A stretch of 64,000 nt of DNA from Acidiferrum sp963771295 (GCA_963771295.1 CAVYTB010000014.1:372001-436000), one strand, 5' to 3'; counted from the stretch's first letter, positions 32,197-43,300 are shown. Made by a program: numbers and translations. Notes: generated by a model from the sequence alone, not told the origin.

Positions 32197-32307
32197 GCGA
32201 CTCGCAGTCAGAACGAGGTTAAGAATTTCCTTATTACTAATATAGTTGCCGACAAATTACAACTGGCCGTCCGTACTGTCTTCTTCAGCGCTCAGAGGTT
32301 GCCGCGC

Positions 32308-32754
32308 TCACGCCGCTTCTTTGGGAAGGAGCCATTGACCGATGATGGGATAAGCCGCCCACTCGCCGCGGTTGGCTTTGATTCCGTAGACGACCCCCAG
32401 AATCACGTTCAACACCCATCCGCCCATCATCAACAGCCAGAAGGCCGGGAGAAAAATGAAAAATCCCGGTGGAGGCCCTTGGTGAGAACCAGGGGGAATG
32501 TGCGCCACACTAGAGAAAATGGTGAAAAAGAATGCAATGCTGGCGAAGAAGATCAGGGCCATGTAGCACAGTTGCCAGACCAGCGCCTGCAGGGCATGGA
32601 ATTTTACGAAACGCGAATCCTGCTTCACACAGAAAATAATCAGCGGTCCGATGAAGCCGGTGAACGCCTGCAGCAGGTGAGCGAGAAATGCCATGGTGCG
32701 TTCATCCTGCGTGGGAGGAGGAAGTGCTGAGAGAGCTGGTTGCTGCGTCCCCAT
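32308..32754 (-). CDS. DUF4870 (Tic20-like) membrane protein
   Basis: From ATG 32754 the protein has 148 residues: TMAFLAHLLQAFTGFIGPLI, DSRFVKFHALQALVWQLCYM, then two more membrane helices ending VVYGIKANRGEWAAYPIIGQ. These are the hallmarks of DUF4870 proteins, short four-helix membrane proteins of unknown function. AGAGGT precedes the ATG. It lies 111 bases upstream of the protease gene and could be the first gene of the operon or independent; the gap holds a TATATT-like -10 for the protease. Confidence 0.8.
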   Translation of the reverse strand: MGTQQPALSALPPPTQDERTMAFLAHLLQAFTGFIGPLIIFCVKQDSRFVKFHALQALVWQLCYMALIFFASIAFFFTIFSSVAHIPPGSHQGPPPGFFIFLPAFWLLMMGGWVLNVILGVVYGIKANRGEWAAYPIIGQWLLPKEAA

Positions 32755-32933
32755 CGGTACCTCTGCATTCTGCTGCGTTGTTTCTTGCGGCAGCGGGCTG
32801 ACCTGTTTCCGGCTTACAGCAAGTTTAACTCGCAAGCGGGGCCGCGGCGCTTGCAGTGGGCAATGAAGCAACAGCCCCACACGCTTCGGCTGCGCATGGG
32901 GCTGTTTGGTTTTCGAGCGATACTAAGGGACGT

Positions 32934-33515
<582 letters not shown>

Positions 33516-33820
33516 GTTCTCTCCTCGTCGAATGGGTTTCGATGTTCCGCTGCCTCTCCGAAACGCCCAAAAAAAATCCCACGATCAGAGTCGTGGGCCA
33601 GGTGAGAGGCGAATCTAGTGAGTGGAAAAAACTAGTCGCCGGCCTCCTCCCGCCCACACCCGAGGCAACAACAGATACACGCACAAGAAAGAAAAGTATT
33701 TGAGCGGTCAGGTTGGAGCGAAGTGAAGCGGCGCAACATCGGACCTTCAGGCTACGCGGAGAAAATCACGAGGTCAATTAGATCGTCGGCCGGCAGGGCC
33801 GCATCAGCAGAAACTGGCCG
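33516..33820. other. 305-bp intergenic region
   Basis: It contains the leader of the carbonic anhydrase gene and a strong minus-strand terminator (33569-33597) for the upstream hydrolase-like gene. I see no gene of its own. Confidence 0.5.
33569..33597 (-). terminator. Intrinsic terminator of the ADP-ribosylglycohydrolase-like gene
   Basis: On the minus strand CCCACGA-CTCTGA-TCGTGGG is followed by ATTTTTTTT. This is a textbook Rho-independent terminator, 224 bases after the stop at 33821. Confidence 0.75.
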
Positions 33821-35239
33821 TCAATTCGTGTTACCCAGGACGGGCTTGTCTTCGTTCCAGCGAATCTGCTCCAGTGTGGCAGGGGCAACTGGCTCCTGAT
33901 AAGAAATCCGTAGAACGAGTTTGCCGTTGCGAGAGCTGACCTCGCCGCCATTCGCCAGAAGGACTTTCAAACCGAGTTCCGCGGTATCGACCGAGAGCAC
34001 ATCGATCTCGAACGAATCGGGAAGGCCCGCCAGGGATTTATTCCAGTAGGTATTGTGCAGCGGCTCGCGATATTCCGCGGGAATCGCACGCGCGCCGATC
34101 AGCGTGCCGAGGATGCCGGCGGCGTTGGCGGGATTGCAATCGGCGTCCTGGCCGCAGCGCGTGGCGTAATTCATGGTCTTGTACAAATCGCCGTTGCCAT
34201 AGAGTAAGCCGATGACGACATATCCGCCATTCAGCTTTGCGTCGATATTGAATCGCCGCTTGTAGCCGTCGGGACAGTGATCCACTTCGCCCCATTTCGT
34301 TTGCAGCAGATGCCAGGTCTTCAACCAGTCACTGGGGTTTTCGTCGTGCCACTTAATTACGTCGCGGATGAGCTGCGCGTACAGGCTTTGCGCGGGAATG
34401 GCCTTTAGCCCATTCTCCACAACTTCACGAATATCCTTGGCGAAGAAGGCTTGCGTGTACATGGCGGAGATGAACATGCCGCCATACACACCATCGCCAT
34501 AATTCATGATGTGCCCCATGCGATCGTCGAAGCGGTTGGAAACTTGCGGCATTCCCGGAGAGATCATTCCAAACACGTCGGACTCAATCTGGAAATCAAT
34601 GTCGTCGGCATGAAGGTTATAGCGAGGGTTGCCGGATTGCGGCGGCAGAATGCCTTTGCGAATGTTGGCAAGGCCGGCATCGTTGGCATGCCACACCTGG
34701 CGAATTTTCGTGTCCCACTCATGAGCGACGGTGACGGGCTCGACGTCGATGCCATAGCGGCGGAGGCAGTAGAGGAACAGCAGATTGATGTAGATGTCGT
34801 CGTTGTCCGGCGCGCCAAAGCTGGGATGCTCTTTTTCCGAGGTTTCAACGAATTGCCGGTTCATGTGCACTTGCTGACTGTCGGCTTCCTTGGTGATGGG
34901 TTCGTCGTAGTCGGTCTTGTTGGTGGAGCGAGCGCGGTCGGCTTTCATGCGCGTCGGGGAAAGGGTCCAGTCGGTGATGTCAAAGCCGATGGGCGCGCCG
35001 AGGTATTCGAATTCCCAGGGCTGACCGAAGGTTACGCCAATCATTTTGCCCATCCAGGCGCCCTGCACCTTGTCGACGTAGGTATCCCAATCGAGTTCGC
35101 GAAATTGTGCTGGCGCCATAGATTGCTGTTTCGCGGCCGGTGAAGCTGACTGAACTTGCGTTGAAGACGAAGATTGCGCCGCGGCACGCGAAACGGAGAA
35201 ACACGCGACAACCAGAAGCACGGCAAGGATCTTTTTCAT
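33821..35239 (-). CDS. Secreted ADP-ribosylglycohydrolase-family protein
   Basis: The 472-residue protein has a signal peptide (MKKILAVLLVVACFSVSRAAAQ) and a Ser-rich linker before the catalytic region: DTYVDKVQGAWMGKMIGVTF, GAPDNDDIYINLLFLYCLRR, then the C-terminal NYATRCGQDADCNPANAAGI, LGTLIGAR. The GxxDADCNxAxxGxLxGAR motif with acidic pairs is the metal-binding signature of DraG/ADP-ribosylhydrolase-like proteins. Most such enzymes act on cytoplasmic ADP-ribosylated targets; this one is predicted exported, so it probably has another glycosidic substrate. It has a strong terminator. Confidence 0.85.
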   Translation of the reverse strand: MKKILAVLLVVACFSVSRAAAQSSSSTQVQSASPAAKQQSMAPAQFRELDWDTYVDKVQGAWMGKMIGVTFGQPWEFEYLGAPIGFDITDWTLSPTRMKADRARSTNKTDYDEPITKEADSQQVHMNRQFVETSEKEHPSFGAPDNDDIYINLLFLYCLRRYGIDVEPVTVAHEWDTKIRQVWHANDAGLANIRKGILPPQSGNPRYNLHADDIDFQIESDVFGMISPGMPQVSNRFDDRMGHIMNYGDGVYGGMFISAMYTQAFFAKDIREVVENGLKAIPAQSLYAQLIRDVIKWHDENPSDWLKTWHLLQTKWGEVDHCPDGYKRRFNIDAKLNGGYVVIGLLYGNGDLYKTMNYATRCGQDADCNPANAAGILGTLIGARAIPAEYREPLHNTYWNKSLAGLPDSFEIDVLSVDTAELGLKVLLANGGEVSSRNGKLVLRISYQEPVAPATLEQIRWNEDKPVLGNTN

Positions 35240-35368
35240 TGGAAGTTTCCGTAAGGAGAGTCTACATCACCGAGGGCGCAAAAGCGCGACTCGCGCGTTG
35301 TGATCACGCGGCTTAGAACCGTCGTGACCTCCTGAGATGTCTAATGCGCGATCGCTTTCCTATCTGAA

Positions 35369-36046
35369 CTAAGGCAGTAATGTAGGCTTGTCGTCGGTCC
35401 TCTGGTAGGCGGAGACCAGCCGGGCGACAGTAATGGCGATGTACAAAACACCGGTGGCTGATTCCAGAGCCGCAAACATGCGTGCCGGAGCGCTAATCGG
35501 AACGATGTCGCCATAGCCCAAGGTCGTCAAGGTCACCATGCTGAAGTACAGGAAGGTAGCGCGGGGAATGTGCTCAATCGAGGAATTGCCCAAACCAACT
35601 TCCAGAAAGGAATTCGGGCGCAGCACATTGATCAGATTGTAGATGGCGAACCAAAACACCGCCAGGATCAGATACAGGCTGACGGAGCCGTGGATGCGAC
35701 CGCTGGTGATGGAGCCTGTCCGCCCGAGATAAAGAAAAAGTCCGATAGAAACGATGCCGAGAATGACGGCCAGCAAGGCAAAATTGATAACTTTTAACGG
35801 CAAAGTTGGATGAAAATATTCGAGCAAAATCAATACCATGGATGCAATGACCAGAGGAACGCAAACAATCATCAACCCACGCTTCGCGGACAATTGCACG
35901 ATCGAAGCAACCAGGAAAATATAAAGAGAAAAGATAAGCATGAGGTCGCCGAGCGGATGGCCCTCTAGAAATGGGGACAACACAAGAAACAGCAAAAGTG
36001 TAAGCAGTAAAGTCAGCGAGCGGCGATCTTCCTGGACCGTATTCAT
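35369..36046 (-). CDS. Two-pore-type potassium channel family protein
   Basis: From ATG 36046 (AGGTG upstream) the protein has 225 residues with five or six membrane helices. The filter VTLTTLGYGDIVPISAPARM, between the last two helices, carries the TxGYGD signature of K+ channels. The first part (LTLLLTLLLFLVLSPFLEGH) is a small membrane domain. No cytoplasmic RCK domain is present, so gating is unknown. It is divergent from the S9 peptidase gene. Confidence 0.87.
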   Translation of the reverse strand: MNTVQEDRRSLTLLLTLLLFLVLSPFLEGHPLGDLMLIFSLYIFLVASIVQLSAKRGLMIVCVPLVIASMVLILLEYFHPTLPLKVINFALLAVILGIVSIGLFLYLGRTGSITSGRIHGSVSLYLILAVFWFAIYNLINVLRPNSFLEVGLGNSSIEHIPRATFLYFSMVTLTTLGYGDIVPISAPARMFAALESATGVLYIAITVARLVSAYQRTDDKPTLLP

Positions 36047-36273
36047 TTTCACCTGCGAACGGTAATTACAGTGTCGAGACCTGAGGGCGGATAAGCTGCT
36101 GTCTGGGAATCCTATCGCATTCAAGGCATTTTCGTGTACAGGTTCTTGGAGCTGCGCGGAACTCCGAATGGGCTGGCGGTTGACACAGATTCGCGCGGTG
36201 CATAGAGTCGCAGAATCGGTGAGAATTACATGAAGCAATGAGTCACTCCACGTGACCGCAAAATGGGGGCAGC

Positions 36274-38253
36274 ATGCTTAGGTCTGGATTGGCGATGGGA
36301 TGCGCAGTGGCTTTATTCACGGGCGGCGTGCTACGCGCGCAGGAGCAAGGCGCGATGCCAGCGCCTACGGCTGCCGCGAAAAAAGTACTGACGCCGGAGT
36401 CGTTTCTGGAATTGCGCAGCGTGCAAGACCCGCAGTTCTCTCCCGACGGAACGCGCGTGGCGTTTGTGGTAGGCGATGCGCAAACGGGGGAAAAACGCAC
36501 CCGTCACATCTGGATGTACGACAAGCAGAGCAACAGAGCGCGCCAGTTGACCTATTCGGACAAGAGCGAGAGTTCACCGCGATGGTCGCCCGATGGCAAA
36601 CAACTGGCCTTCCTCTCAAATCGCGGCGAGCAGCAACAAATCTATGTCCTGCGGATGGAAGGAGGAGAGGCTGCTGCGATAACCAAAGGCAAAGCGGGAG
36701 CAGAACTGTTCGCATGGGCGCCGGATGGCCAGTCCATCGCATACCTTTCTCCGGACCCAAAATCCGAAGCGGACGAAAAGAAGGAGAAAGACAAAGACGA
36801 TGCGCGCGTGGTGGATCGAGATGAGAAGTATGCGCGCCTGCGCGTCATGGATCTGGCGAAACGCGAAGAACGCGCCCTCACCGAGCCGACGTGGAGAGTC
36901 GAAGAGCTACAGTGGTTGCCGAATGGACAAAGCATCGTGATCAAAGCAACGGATCGCCCGTCGTCGGACCGCATGACCGATCGCATTTACCTGGTAAGCG
37001 TGAAAGATGGCTACAAACACGAATTGCTTGCGCCGCGCGGACCTTTCGGGAACCTACGCGTAACGCTGGGCGGGCAGGTGATCGCATTTGTCGGCAGCCG
37101 CGACGACGGCCCGGAACCGCATGATCTTCAACTCATCGGGGTGGGAGGCGGACTTGCGCGAAACCTGACGGGCGCGAGCCTGGATCGGCCCATCATGGAC
37201 TACCACTTCGCGAAAGGCGGCTGGATGGTGGCGGTGTACGTCGACGGATTCCAAAGGAAATTTGTCGGCTACACGGAGCAGGGAGAACGCAAGGACATGA
37301 CCGCGGAGATCCCTGTGAATCCGGGCCAATTCTCTGTGGCGTCCACGGGCGAAATCGCGTTTGTGGGAGAGACAGCAACGTCGATGCCCGAATTGTGGTT
37401 GCGCGATACCAAAGGAGTGGCGCAACAGGTGAGTCACATCAGCGATGCCTGGAAAGAGTACGGGCTGGTTGCGCCGGAATACATCAAGTACAAATCGTTC
37501 GACAGCACGGAAATTGAAGCGGGTCTGCTGAAACCGAAAGGCTACGACGGAAAAACCAAGCTGCCGCTGGTGGTGCTGGTGCATGGCGGTCCAACCGGAG
37601 GTTGGGGAAACACGGGCGAGGCCTGGGGACAGTTGTTGGTAGCGGCGGGATTTGCCGTGTTGTATCCCAACATCCGCGGATCCATCGGCTACGGCCAGAA
37701 ATTCGTGGAGATGAACCGCGCGGATTGGGGCGGCGGCGATTTCAAAGACGTCATGGCGGGCGTGGATGATGTAATTTCGAAAGGTATCGCCGATCCGGAG
37801 CGCCTCGGAATCGGTGGCTGGTCCTACGGCGGATACATGTCGGAATGGGCGGTGACACAAACGACGCGGTTCAAAGCCGCGGTTTCCGGAGCGGGAATGG
37901 CGGATCTGATCTCCGAGTTCGGCACGGAAAAGGATCCCGCTTACGACGAGTGGTTCTGGGGCGTGCCGTACGAAAAGCCCGAAGGATTTCTGAACGGTTC
38001 CCCGTTTTTGTACGTCAAAAACGCGAAGACGCCGACACTGATCCTGCAGGGTGAGGCCGACCCGATCGACCCGATCGGGCAGAGCCAGGAACTGTACCGC
38101 GGGCTGAAACGCTACGGCGTGGAAGCGGAATTCGTGCTTTACCCGCGAGAGCCGCACGGTTTTCAAGAGGCAAAACACCGCGTGGACGTCGAAAAGAGGA
38201 TGCTGGCGTGGTTTGAAAAGTACGTAAAAGGGCAGGAAGAAAAGAAGCAGTGA
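36274..38253 (+). CDS. S9 family (prolyl oligopeptidase-like) peptidase
   Basis: The 659-residue protein has an N-terminal signal-like segment (GLAMGCAVALFTGGVLRAQE) and a beta-propeller built from TolB-like repeats (FSPDGTRVAFVVG, RWSPDGKQLAFLSNRG). The C-terminal alpha/beta-hydrolase domain carries VLVHGGPTGGWGNTGEAWGQ, the nucleophile in GGWSYGGYMSEWAVTQ, the Asp in QGEADPIDPIGQ and the His in REPHGFQEA. Such enzymes cleave dipeptides or acyl-peptides from short peptides. It is probably exported. Length is typical for dipeptidyl/acylaminoacyl peptidases. Confidence 0.92.
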   Translation: MLRSGLAMGCAVALFTGGVLRAQEQGAMPAPTAAAKKVLTPESFLELRSVQDPQFSPDGTRVAFVVGDAQTGEKRTRHIWMYDKQSNRARQLTYSDKSESSPRWSPDGKQLAFLSNRGEQQQIYVLRMEGGEAAAITKGKAGAELFAWAPDGQSIAYLSPDPKSEADEKKEKDKDDARVVDRDEKYARLRVMDLAKREERALTEPTWRVEELQWLPNGQSIVIKATDRPSSDRMTDRIYLVSVKDGYKHELLAPRGPFGNLRVTLGGQVIAFVGSRDDGPEPHDLQLIGVGGGLARNLTGASLDRPIMDYHFAKGGWMVAVYVDGFQRKFVGYTEQGERKDMTAEIPVNPGQFSVASTGEIAFVGETATSMPELWLRDTKGVAQQVSHISDAWKEYGLVAPEYIKYKSFDSTEIEAGLLKPKGYDGKTKLPLVVLVHGGPTGGWGNTGEAWGQLLVAAGFAVLYPNIRGSIGYGQKFVEMNRADWGGGDFKDVMAGVDDVISKGIADPERLGIGGWSYGGYMSEWAVTQTTRFKAAVSGAGMADLISEFGTEKDPAYDEWFWGVPYEKPEGFLNGSPFLYVKNAKTPTLILQGEADPIDPIGQSQELYRGLKRYGVEAEFVLYPREPHGFQEAKHRVDVEKRMLAWFEKYVKGQEEKKQ

Positions 38254-38280
38254 AGTAAGAAAGACGAGAGCGGTTCTATA

Positions 38281-39234
38281 GTGAAGCTCGAGCAGAAGAA
38301 GCTGAATGCGGTGTATTCGTCGCGCAAAATGAAGCGGCGCTACGAGGTTTGGTTCTTGCGGTGCGGACTGGCGGATGGAAGTGGCGCATGGTGGTTCCGC
38401 TACCTGGTGATGAATCTCGGACGTGGAAAATGGGGAGCCGCTTCCACAACTCAGCCGGCGCAGGTTTGGGCCACATGGTTTCCACGCGACGGCGAACCGC
38501 GTAGCTTTATCCAGGGATTTCCCATCCAAGCTTTGGAGCTCAGCGAACCTCGCGCACTTCCCTTTTACTGCCGGATTAGCGCCAATGGAATCGAAGAAGG
38601 AGTTTGCTGGGGCAATCTGCGGCTGGAGGGCCACGAGATTTCGTGGAAGCTGCGCTGGACGTCGGATTTTGGGGTGACGCTAAGCGATAAAGGATGGATC
38701 GGGTTTTCCCGCTCGCCGCACTCCGACGCCGCGTTCGCCGGCGAAATTACTTTTGATGGCACGAAGGTTGCCGGCGAGCCTCTGGGATTCGGCGTACAAG
38801 GACACAACTGCGGCTACCGGCACAGAACTTTCTGGCGATGGATGCACGCTTATTTTCCGAGAGCCGACGGCACCGCGAGCACCGTGGAAGCTCTGGTTTA
38901 CGACATGCCACTCGGAATGACATTTCGCAAGGCCGTGGTGTGGCACGCGGGCAAAGCGACGGTGCTTCGCAAGATGACAGAACACGAACATGTGCATGAG
39001 AAGGGCCGTCTGCAGTGGAGCTTTGCCGGGCTACTGGACGGCACGCCGGTCACCCTGACGGTGGAAGGCGCCGCGCCCCGCATTCACCGCTTGCCTTACA
39101 TGAAGACGGACGAGTCTGGAACGTTCCCGGTAACAAACGCCAGCGGTGCCAGTGCGATACTGAAGGTCGGCGATGAACGCGAAGAAACCGCGCGCGGAGC
39201 GGTCGTCGAATTCGGCGGAGGAACAAAGGACTAA
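38281..39234 (+). CDS. Hypothetical protein, possibly lipocalin-like (CrtC/tocopherol cyclase type)
   Basis: The 317-residue product starts at GTG 38281. It is soluble and beta-rich, with many aromatic residues: YEVWFLRCGLADGSGAWWFR, ISWKLRWTSDFGVTLSDKGW, then GHNCGYRHRTFWRWMHAYFP. The run from 'AWWFRYLV' through 'ISWKLRWT' to the paired Trp strand is reminiscent of AttH/CrtC-type lipocalins such as tocopherol cyclase and hydroxyneurosporene synthase, but I am not sure. It is followed by a methyltransferase gene two bases downstream, so the two are co-transcribed. Confidence 0.6.
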   Translation: MKLEQKKLNAVYSSRKMKRRYEVWFLRCGLADGSGAWWFRYLVMNLGRGKWGAASTTQPAQVWATWFPRDGEPRSFIQGFPIQALELSEPRALPFYCRISANGIEEGVCWGNLRLEGHEISWKLRWTSDFGVTLSDKGWIGFSRSPHSDAAFAGEITFDGTKVAGEPLGFGVQGHNCGYRHRTFWRWMHAYFPRADGTASTVEALVYDMPLGMTFRKAVVWHAGKATVLRKMTEHEHVHEKGRLQWSFAGLLDGTPVTLTVEGAAPRIHRLPYMKTDESGTFPVTNASGASAILKVGDEREETARGAVVEFGGGTKD

Positions 39235-39236
39235 CC

Positions 39237-40001
39237 ATGGCAGAGGGCGCAAAGTGGGATGCGGAGCTGTACGACGAGAAGCACTCGTTCGTGTGGAAGA
39301 TGGCTGCCGGTTTGTTGGAACTGCTGGAAGCGAAGTCGGGCGAACGGATTCTGGATGTGGGATGCGGCACCGGGCACCTGACCGCGAAAATCGCTGCGAA
39401 CGGCGCGCAGGTGACGGGCATCGACCGGTCCCCGGAAATGATTCAGGAAGCGCGAGCTGCGTATCCCGCGTTGCGCTTTGAAGTGATGGACGCGCGGCAA
39501 CTGACACTTTCAGATAAGTTCGACGCCGTGTTTTCCAATGCCACGCTGCATTGGATCAAGGAACCGCACCGCGCTGTGGAGAGCATTGCGCGGGTGCTTC
39601 GCCCAGGAGGACGTTTTGTGGCGGAGTTCGGCGGCAAAGGCAACGTGGCTGGAGTGATGGCCGCGGTGGAGCGCGCATGGCCAAAGACGGGACTGCCGCT
39701 GCCGGTGCCGAATCCGTGGTACTACCCAAGCCTGGCCGAATATGCCAGCTTGCTGGAGAAGCATGGCCTGGAAGTAACCTATGGGCTTCTTTTCGATCGC
39801 CCGACGCCACTGGAAGATGGCGACAGGGGCCTGCTGAACTGGCTGGAGATGTTCGGTGGTGCACTGATGGACAAGCTCTCAAAGGAACAGCGAGAGCGGC
39901 TACTGGAAGAAATACAGCGCGAGGCCCGAGCAGCTCTGTATGGAGATGGCCGCTGGGTATTGGACTACCGGCGCTTGCGAGTAGTGGCCAAAAAGACCTA
40001 G
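39237..40001 (+). CDS. Class I SAM-dependent methyltransferase
   Basis: The 254-residue cytoplasmic enzyme has the SAM-binding motif I ILDVGCGTGHLTAKIAANGA, motif II GIDRSPEMIQEARA, and motif IV VFSNATLHWIKEPHRAV, RVLRPGGRFVAEFGGKG. It resembles trans-aconitate or ubiquinone-type small-molecule methyltransferases; substrate unknown. It starts two bases after the stop of the lipocalin-like gene, with an overlap of the ribosome site, which suggests translational coupling and a shared pathway. Confidence 0.85.
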   Translation: MAEGAKWDAELYDEKHSFVWKMAAGLLELLEAKSGERILDVGCGTGHLTAKIAANGAQVTGIDRSPEMIQEARAAYPALRFEVMDARQLTLSDKFDAVFSNATLHWIKEPHRAVESIARVLRPGGRFVAEFGGKGNVAGVMAAVERAWPKTGLPLPVPNPWYYPSLAEYASLLEKHGLEVTYGLLFDRPTPLEDGDRGLLNWLEMFGGALMDKLSKEQRERLLEEIQREARAALYGDGRWVLDYRRLRVVAKKT

Positions 40002-40358
40002 AGGGGCAGGTTCCGTGCCTGCTGCATGCAAATCCAATCGACTCGGTCCCTTGTGGTGTGGAAAAAAGGGCCACAATCCATAGGGTAGGGCTTTACAGAG
40101 GCAAGACCCCATGTTACTCTTAGCTCCCGTACCGCCATCTTAGCGCCAGGCGGCTGGGCTCTGACTGAGAACCTGCCAAACGTGTTTGCTTTCTGTCTGT
40201 TACAGACAGGAGCGTTGCGTCGAAGATCCTCCCATCGAGGAAAGGAAAGTCGTCTCTCTTCGCGCGAAAAACCCCGGCCCGATCGGTATTCCAAGATGAC
40301 GGTGAACTGTGCGCACTGGATCATCGCGAAGTAGAAGTTCACGACAAAAGGGGACACC
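40002..40358 (+). other. 357-bp gap before smc; possible structured leader RNA
   Basis: I find no coding region. Several hairpins are visible: TTGTGG/CCACAA near 40050-40075, CTGTCTG-TTA-CAGACAG near 40193-40209 and CCTCCCATCGAGG near 40229. The stretch 40085-40300 is GC-rich with paired arms and could be a non-coding RNA or the leader of smc. I cannot place it in a known RNA family; an SRP, tmRNA or RNase P signature is not seen. Confidence 0.35.
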
Positions 40359-43300
40359 TTGCTCAAGCTGCGTAAAGTCGAGATTGTAGGCTTCAAGTCC
40401 TTCTGCGAAAGGACTGTCGTCACCTTCAGCGGGACCGGCACCACATGTATCGTCGGGCCCAACGGCTGCGGAAAGTCGAATGTCGTGGACGCCATCAGTT
40501 GGGTGTTGGGCGAGCAGAGCCATAAGTCTCTGCGCGCCGAACGCATGGCCGACTGCATCTTCAACGGCACCATCAAGCGCCCCCCGATGGGTTTGGCGGA
40601 AGTCACCATCACCATGGAAGACCCGGAACTGGCGGAGGCCGCGCGGTTCGTGTTAGAGAGCTCCGTCGAAGAAAATCAAACTCCAGCGGCGGAAATCACG
40701 GAGAACGCTGAAGGCGGCACAGAAACGCCTCAGGCCACAGAAGAAACGTCCGCAGCGCCCACGAGCGAAGAGGCACCAGCGGAAGGACTCCCCGCAGGTT
40801 TCCTGGCGAAGAAAAAGAAGAGAGCGGAAAAACCCGCGACGGTGACCAAGCCGGGCGAAGTGGTGGTTAGCCGGCGGTTGTACCGCAGCGGGCAGAGCGA
40901 ATATCTGATTAACGGACGCGTCGCTCGTCTGCGCGACATTCAGGAAATGTTTATGGGCGTGGGCCTCGGTCCCGATTCCTACGCGATCATCGAACAGGGC
41001 CGCATCGGGCAAATTCTGGCCACCAAGCCGATGGAGCGCCGCGCCATCATCGAAGAAGCCGCGGGCATCACGAAATTCAAGACCAAGAAGCGTCTGAGCG
41101 AAGCCAAGCTGGAATCGTCCAAGCTGAACCTGGCGCGCGTGAACGACATTGTTGTGGAAGTGGAGAAGCAACTCGGTTCGCTGAAGCGCCAGGCGGCCAA
41201 GGCGCGGCGTTACGCGGAAATCCGCGAGCAGATGCGCGGCATCGTGCGGCAAATGCTGGCAGGCAAGGCGCGCGAACTGGACAGCGAAGCGGAGCGTCTG
41301 GGCTCGCGTTTGAGCGAACTGACATTTTCCGAAACACAACACGCGCAAGCCATCCACGAGCAGGAAGCGGAACAAGACCGCTTGAGCCAACGCATCTACT
41401 CGCTGGACGCGGAGATTCGCCAGAACCAGAACGTGTTGAACCACACCGCGCTGGAGGTGGACCGCAGCGAAAATCGCATCAGCTTTAACCAAACGCGCAG
41501 CGCGGAACTGGCAGGACGCAACGAACAGATTGCGCTGGAGGCGCAGGCGCTGACGGCGCAGACCGCGGAATGGGAAGCGCGCAACACCGAGCAACAGCAA
41601 GCCGTGGAAACAGTGCGGGCGGAATCCGTTAACCTGAACGCGCGAGCGGAAGAATTGGCTGCACGCGCGGCGTTCCGTGCTACACAAATTGCCGAAGCGG
41701 AAGCGCGCATGGACCGTTTGCGGCGAACTGCCACGGAAGCGGGGGAAAGCCTGCTGCAATTGCACGGCGAGCAGAAACAAGCGGAAGAAGCGCTGGTGCA
41801 CCAGACCGAATCGGTGCGCAAGCAGGAAGCGCGCGAGACGGAACTGCTGGAATCGTCGATTCGTGTGCGCGACGATGCGGAACGCGCCGCGCAGGATTGG
41901 CAGACGGCCATGAGTCATTTGGGCGGCCTGCAACAAAAGGCCGTGGAGGTGCAGGCTCGGCTTGGGGAACTTCGCCTGAAGCGCGAAGAGATGAGCGAGG
42001 AATCGGATTCGCTGCGCGGCGCGTTGGCCAGCGCGCGAGCGCGTCACTCCACGTTGACGCAAGTTCTGAACGATCACTCCTACACCGGCGAAGCAGTGCA
42101 AAAGCTGTTCGCCGCGAATGAGCGCCACGGCGCACAGAATTTCCGGGCCGTGGGAGTGCTGGCGGATTACGCCGAGGTGCAGGAACAGCACGAAGCGGCC
42201 ATCGAACAATTCATGCGAGAAGAGCTGGAATACGTGGTGGTAGAGACGTATGACCATGCGCGCGCGGGAGTTTCCCTGCTGCGGGATGAAGTGGGAGGGC
42301 GCGCGACGTTCTTTGTGGACTCGTTGCGCAATTTGAAACTGGAAGTGTACGAGCCCATCGCGCACTTCCGTTCTGAAGATGGCGTCATCTCTCGTCTAGA
42401 CAAGCTGGTGGAATTCCGCGACCCGCTGGGTCCGGCAGCCAAGCAATTCTTGCCGCGGCTGCGCACAGCCTATCTGACCGACAGTGCCGTGGCCGCGGAA
42501 AAACTGGCCCGCGAATATCCGCAGTACGCCTTCGTCACGCCGGAAGGCACTTGTTACCAGGGACGAATGGTGACAGGCGGCAAACCGGATGAAGCGGGGC
42601 CATTGGGCATGAAGCGCGAACTGCGCGCCATGGACGCAGAGGTAGTGCAACTGGAGCAACGCAGCAACGTGATGCTGGCGGAACTGGAAACGATTGCCGC
42701 GGAATTGCGTGCCAATGAGCAAGCCAACGAGGAATTGACCAGCCAGCAGCGCGACGCCGAGCGCAACCTGTTTGCCGCGAAGCACCGTCACGAGCAGATG
42801 CAAAGCGACCTGGCTCGCCTGGGTCTGGACTTGACCGTCTGTCAAAATGAATTGGCGCGCGTGCGCAAGGAAATCGAAGCGGGACAGTCGCGGGCGAAGC
42901 GAGCCAAAGAGCAGCACGAGTTCGCGGCAACCAGCCGCGCGGAAGCTGAAGCCGAAAGTTTGCGCTTGAGCGAAGAAGTGGCGCAACTTCGCGGCGCGGT
43001 GCAATCCGAGCAGGATGAGCTGACCACGGCAAAATCCGAACTGGCGGCCATGAACGAACGACTGGCCTCCGCGGAAGCGATCGCCAAGCGCCTGCAGGAA
43101 GAGAAGGCTGATCTGCAGCGGCGCGAGGCGGCGCTGCGCCAGCAGGAAGCGGCCATCAGCGAAGAAACCATGGCGATGGCGCGCCAAACGGAAGAACTGA
43201 CGCAACAATTGGAAGTTCTGCGCGCCGAGCGAGCCCGTCTGGAAGTGAAGCAGAAGGAACTGGAAGAGGAATGGGACACGGCGCGGACGCGCGTCACGCA

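Noticed and set aside
40085..40300. 6S RNA, SRP RNA or tmRNA before smc
   Set aside because: The diagnostic sequences (SRP GGAA/AGCAGCC motif, tmRNA tag region) are absent, and the 6S-type central bubble could not be shown by eye.
40653..42365. 570-residue minus-strand frame opposite smc
   Set aside because: It is antisense to the conserved SMC coding sequence; the Phe/Arg/His-rich composition marks it as a shadow.
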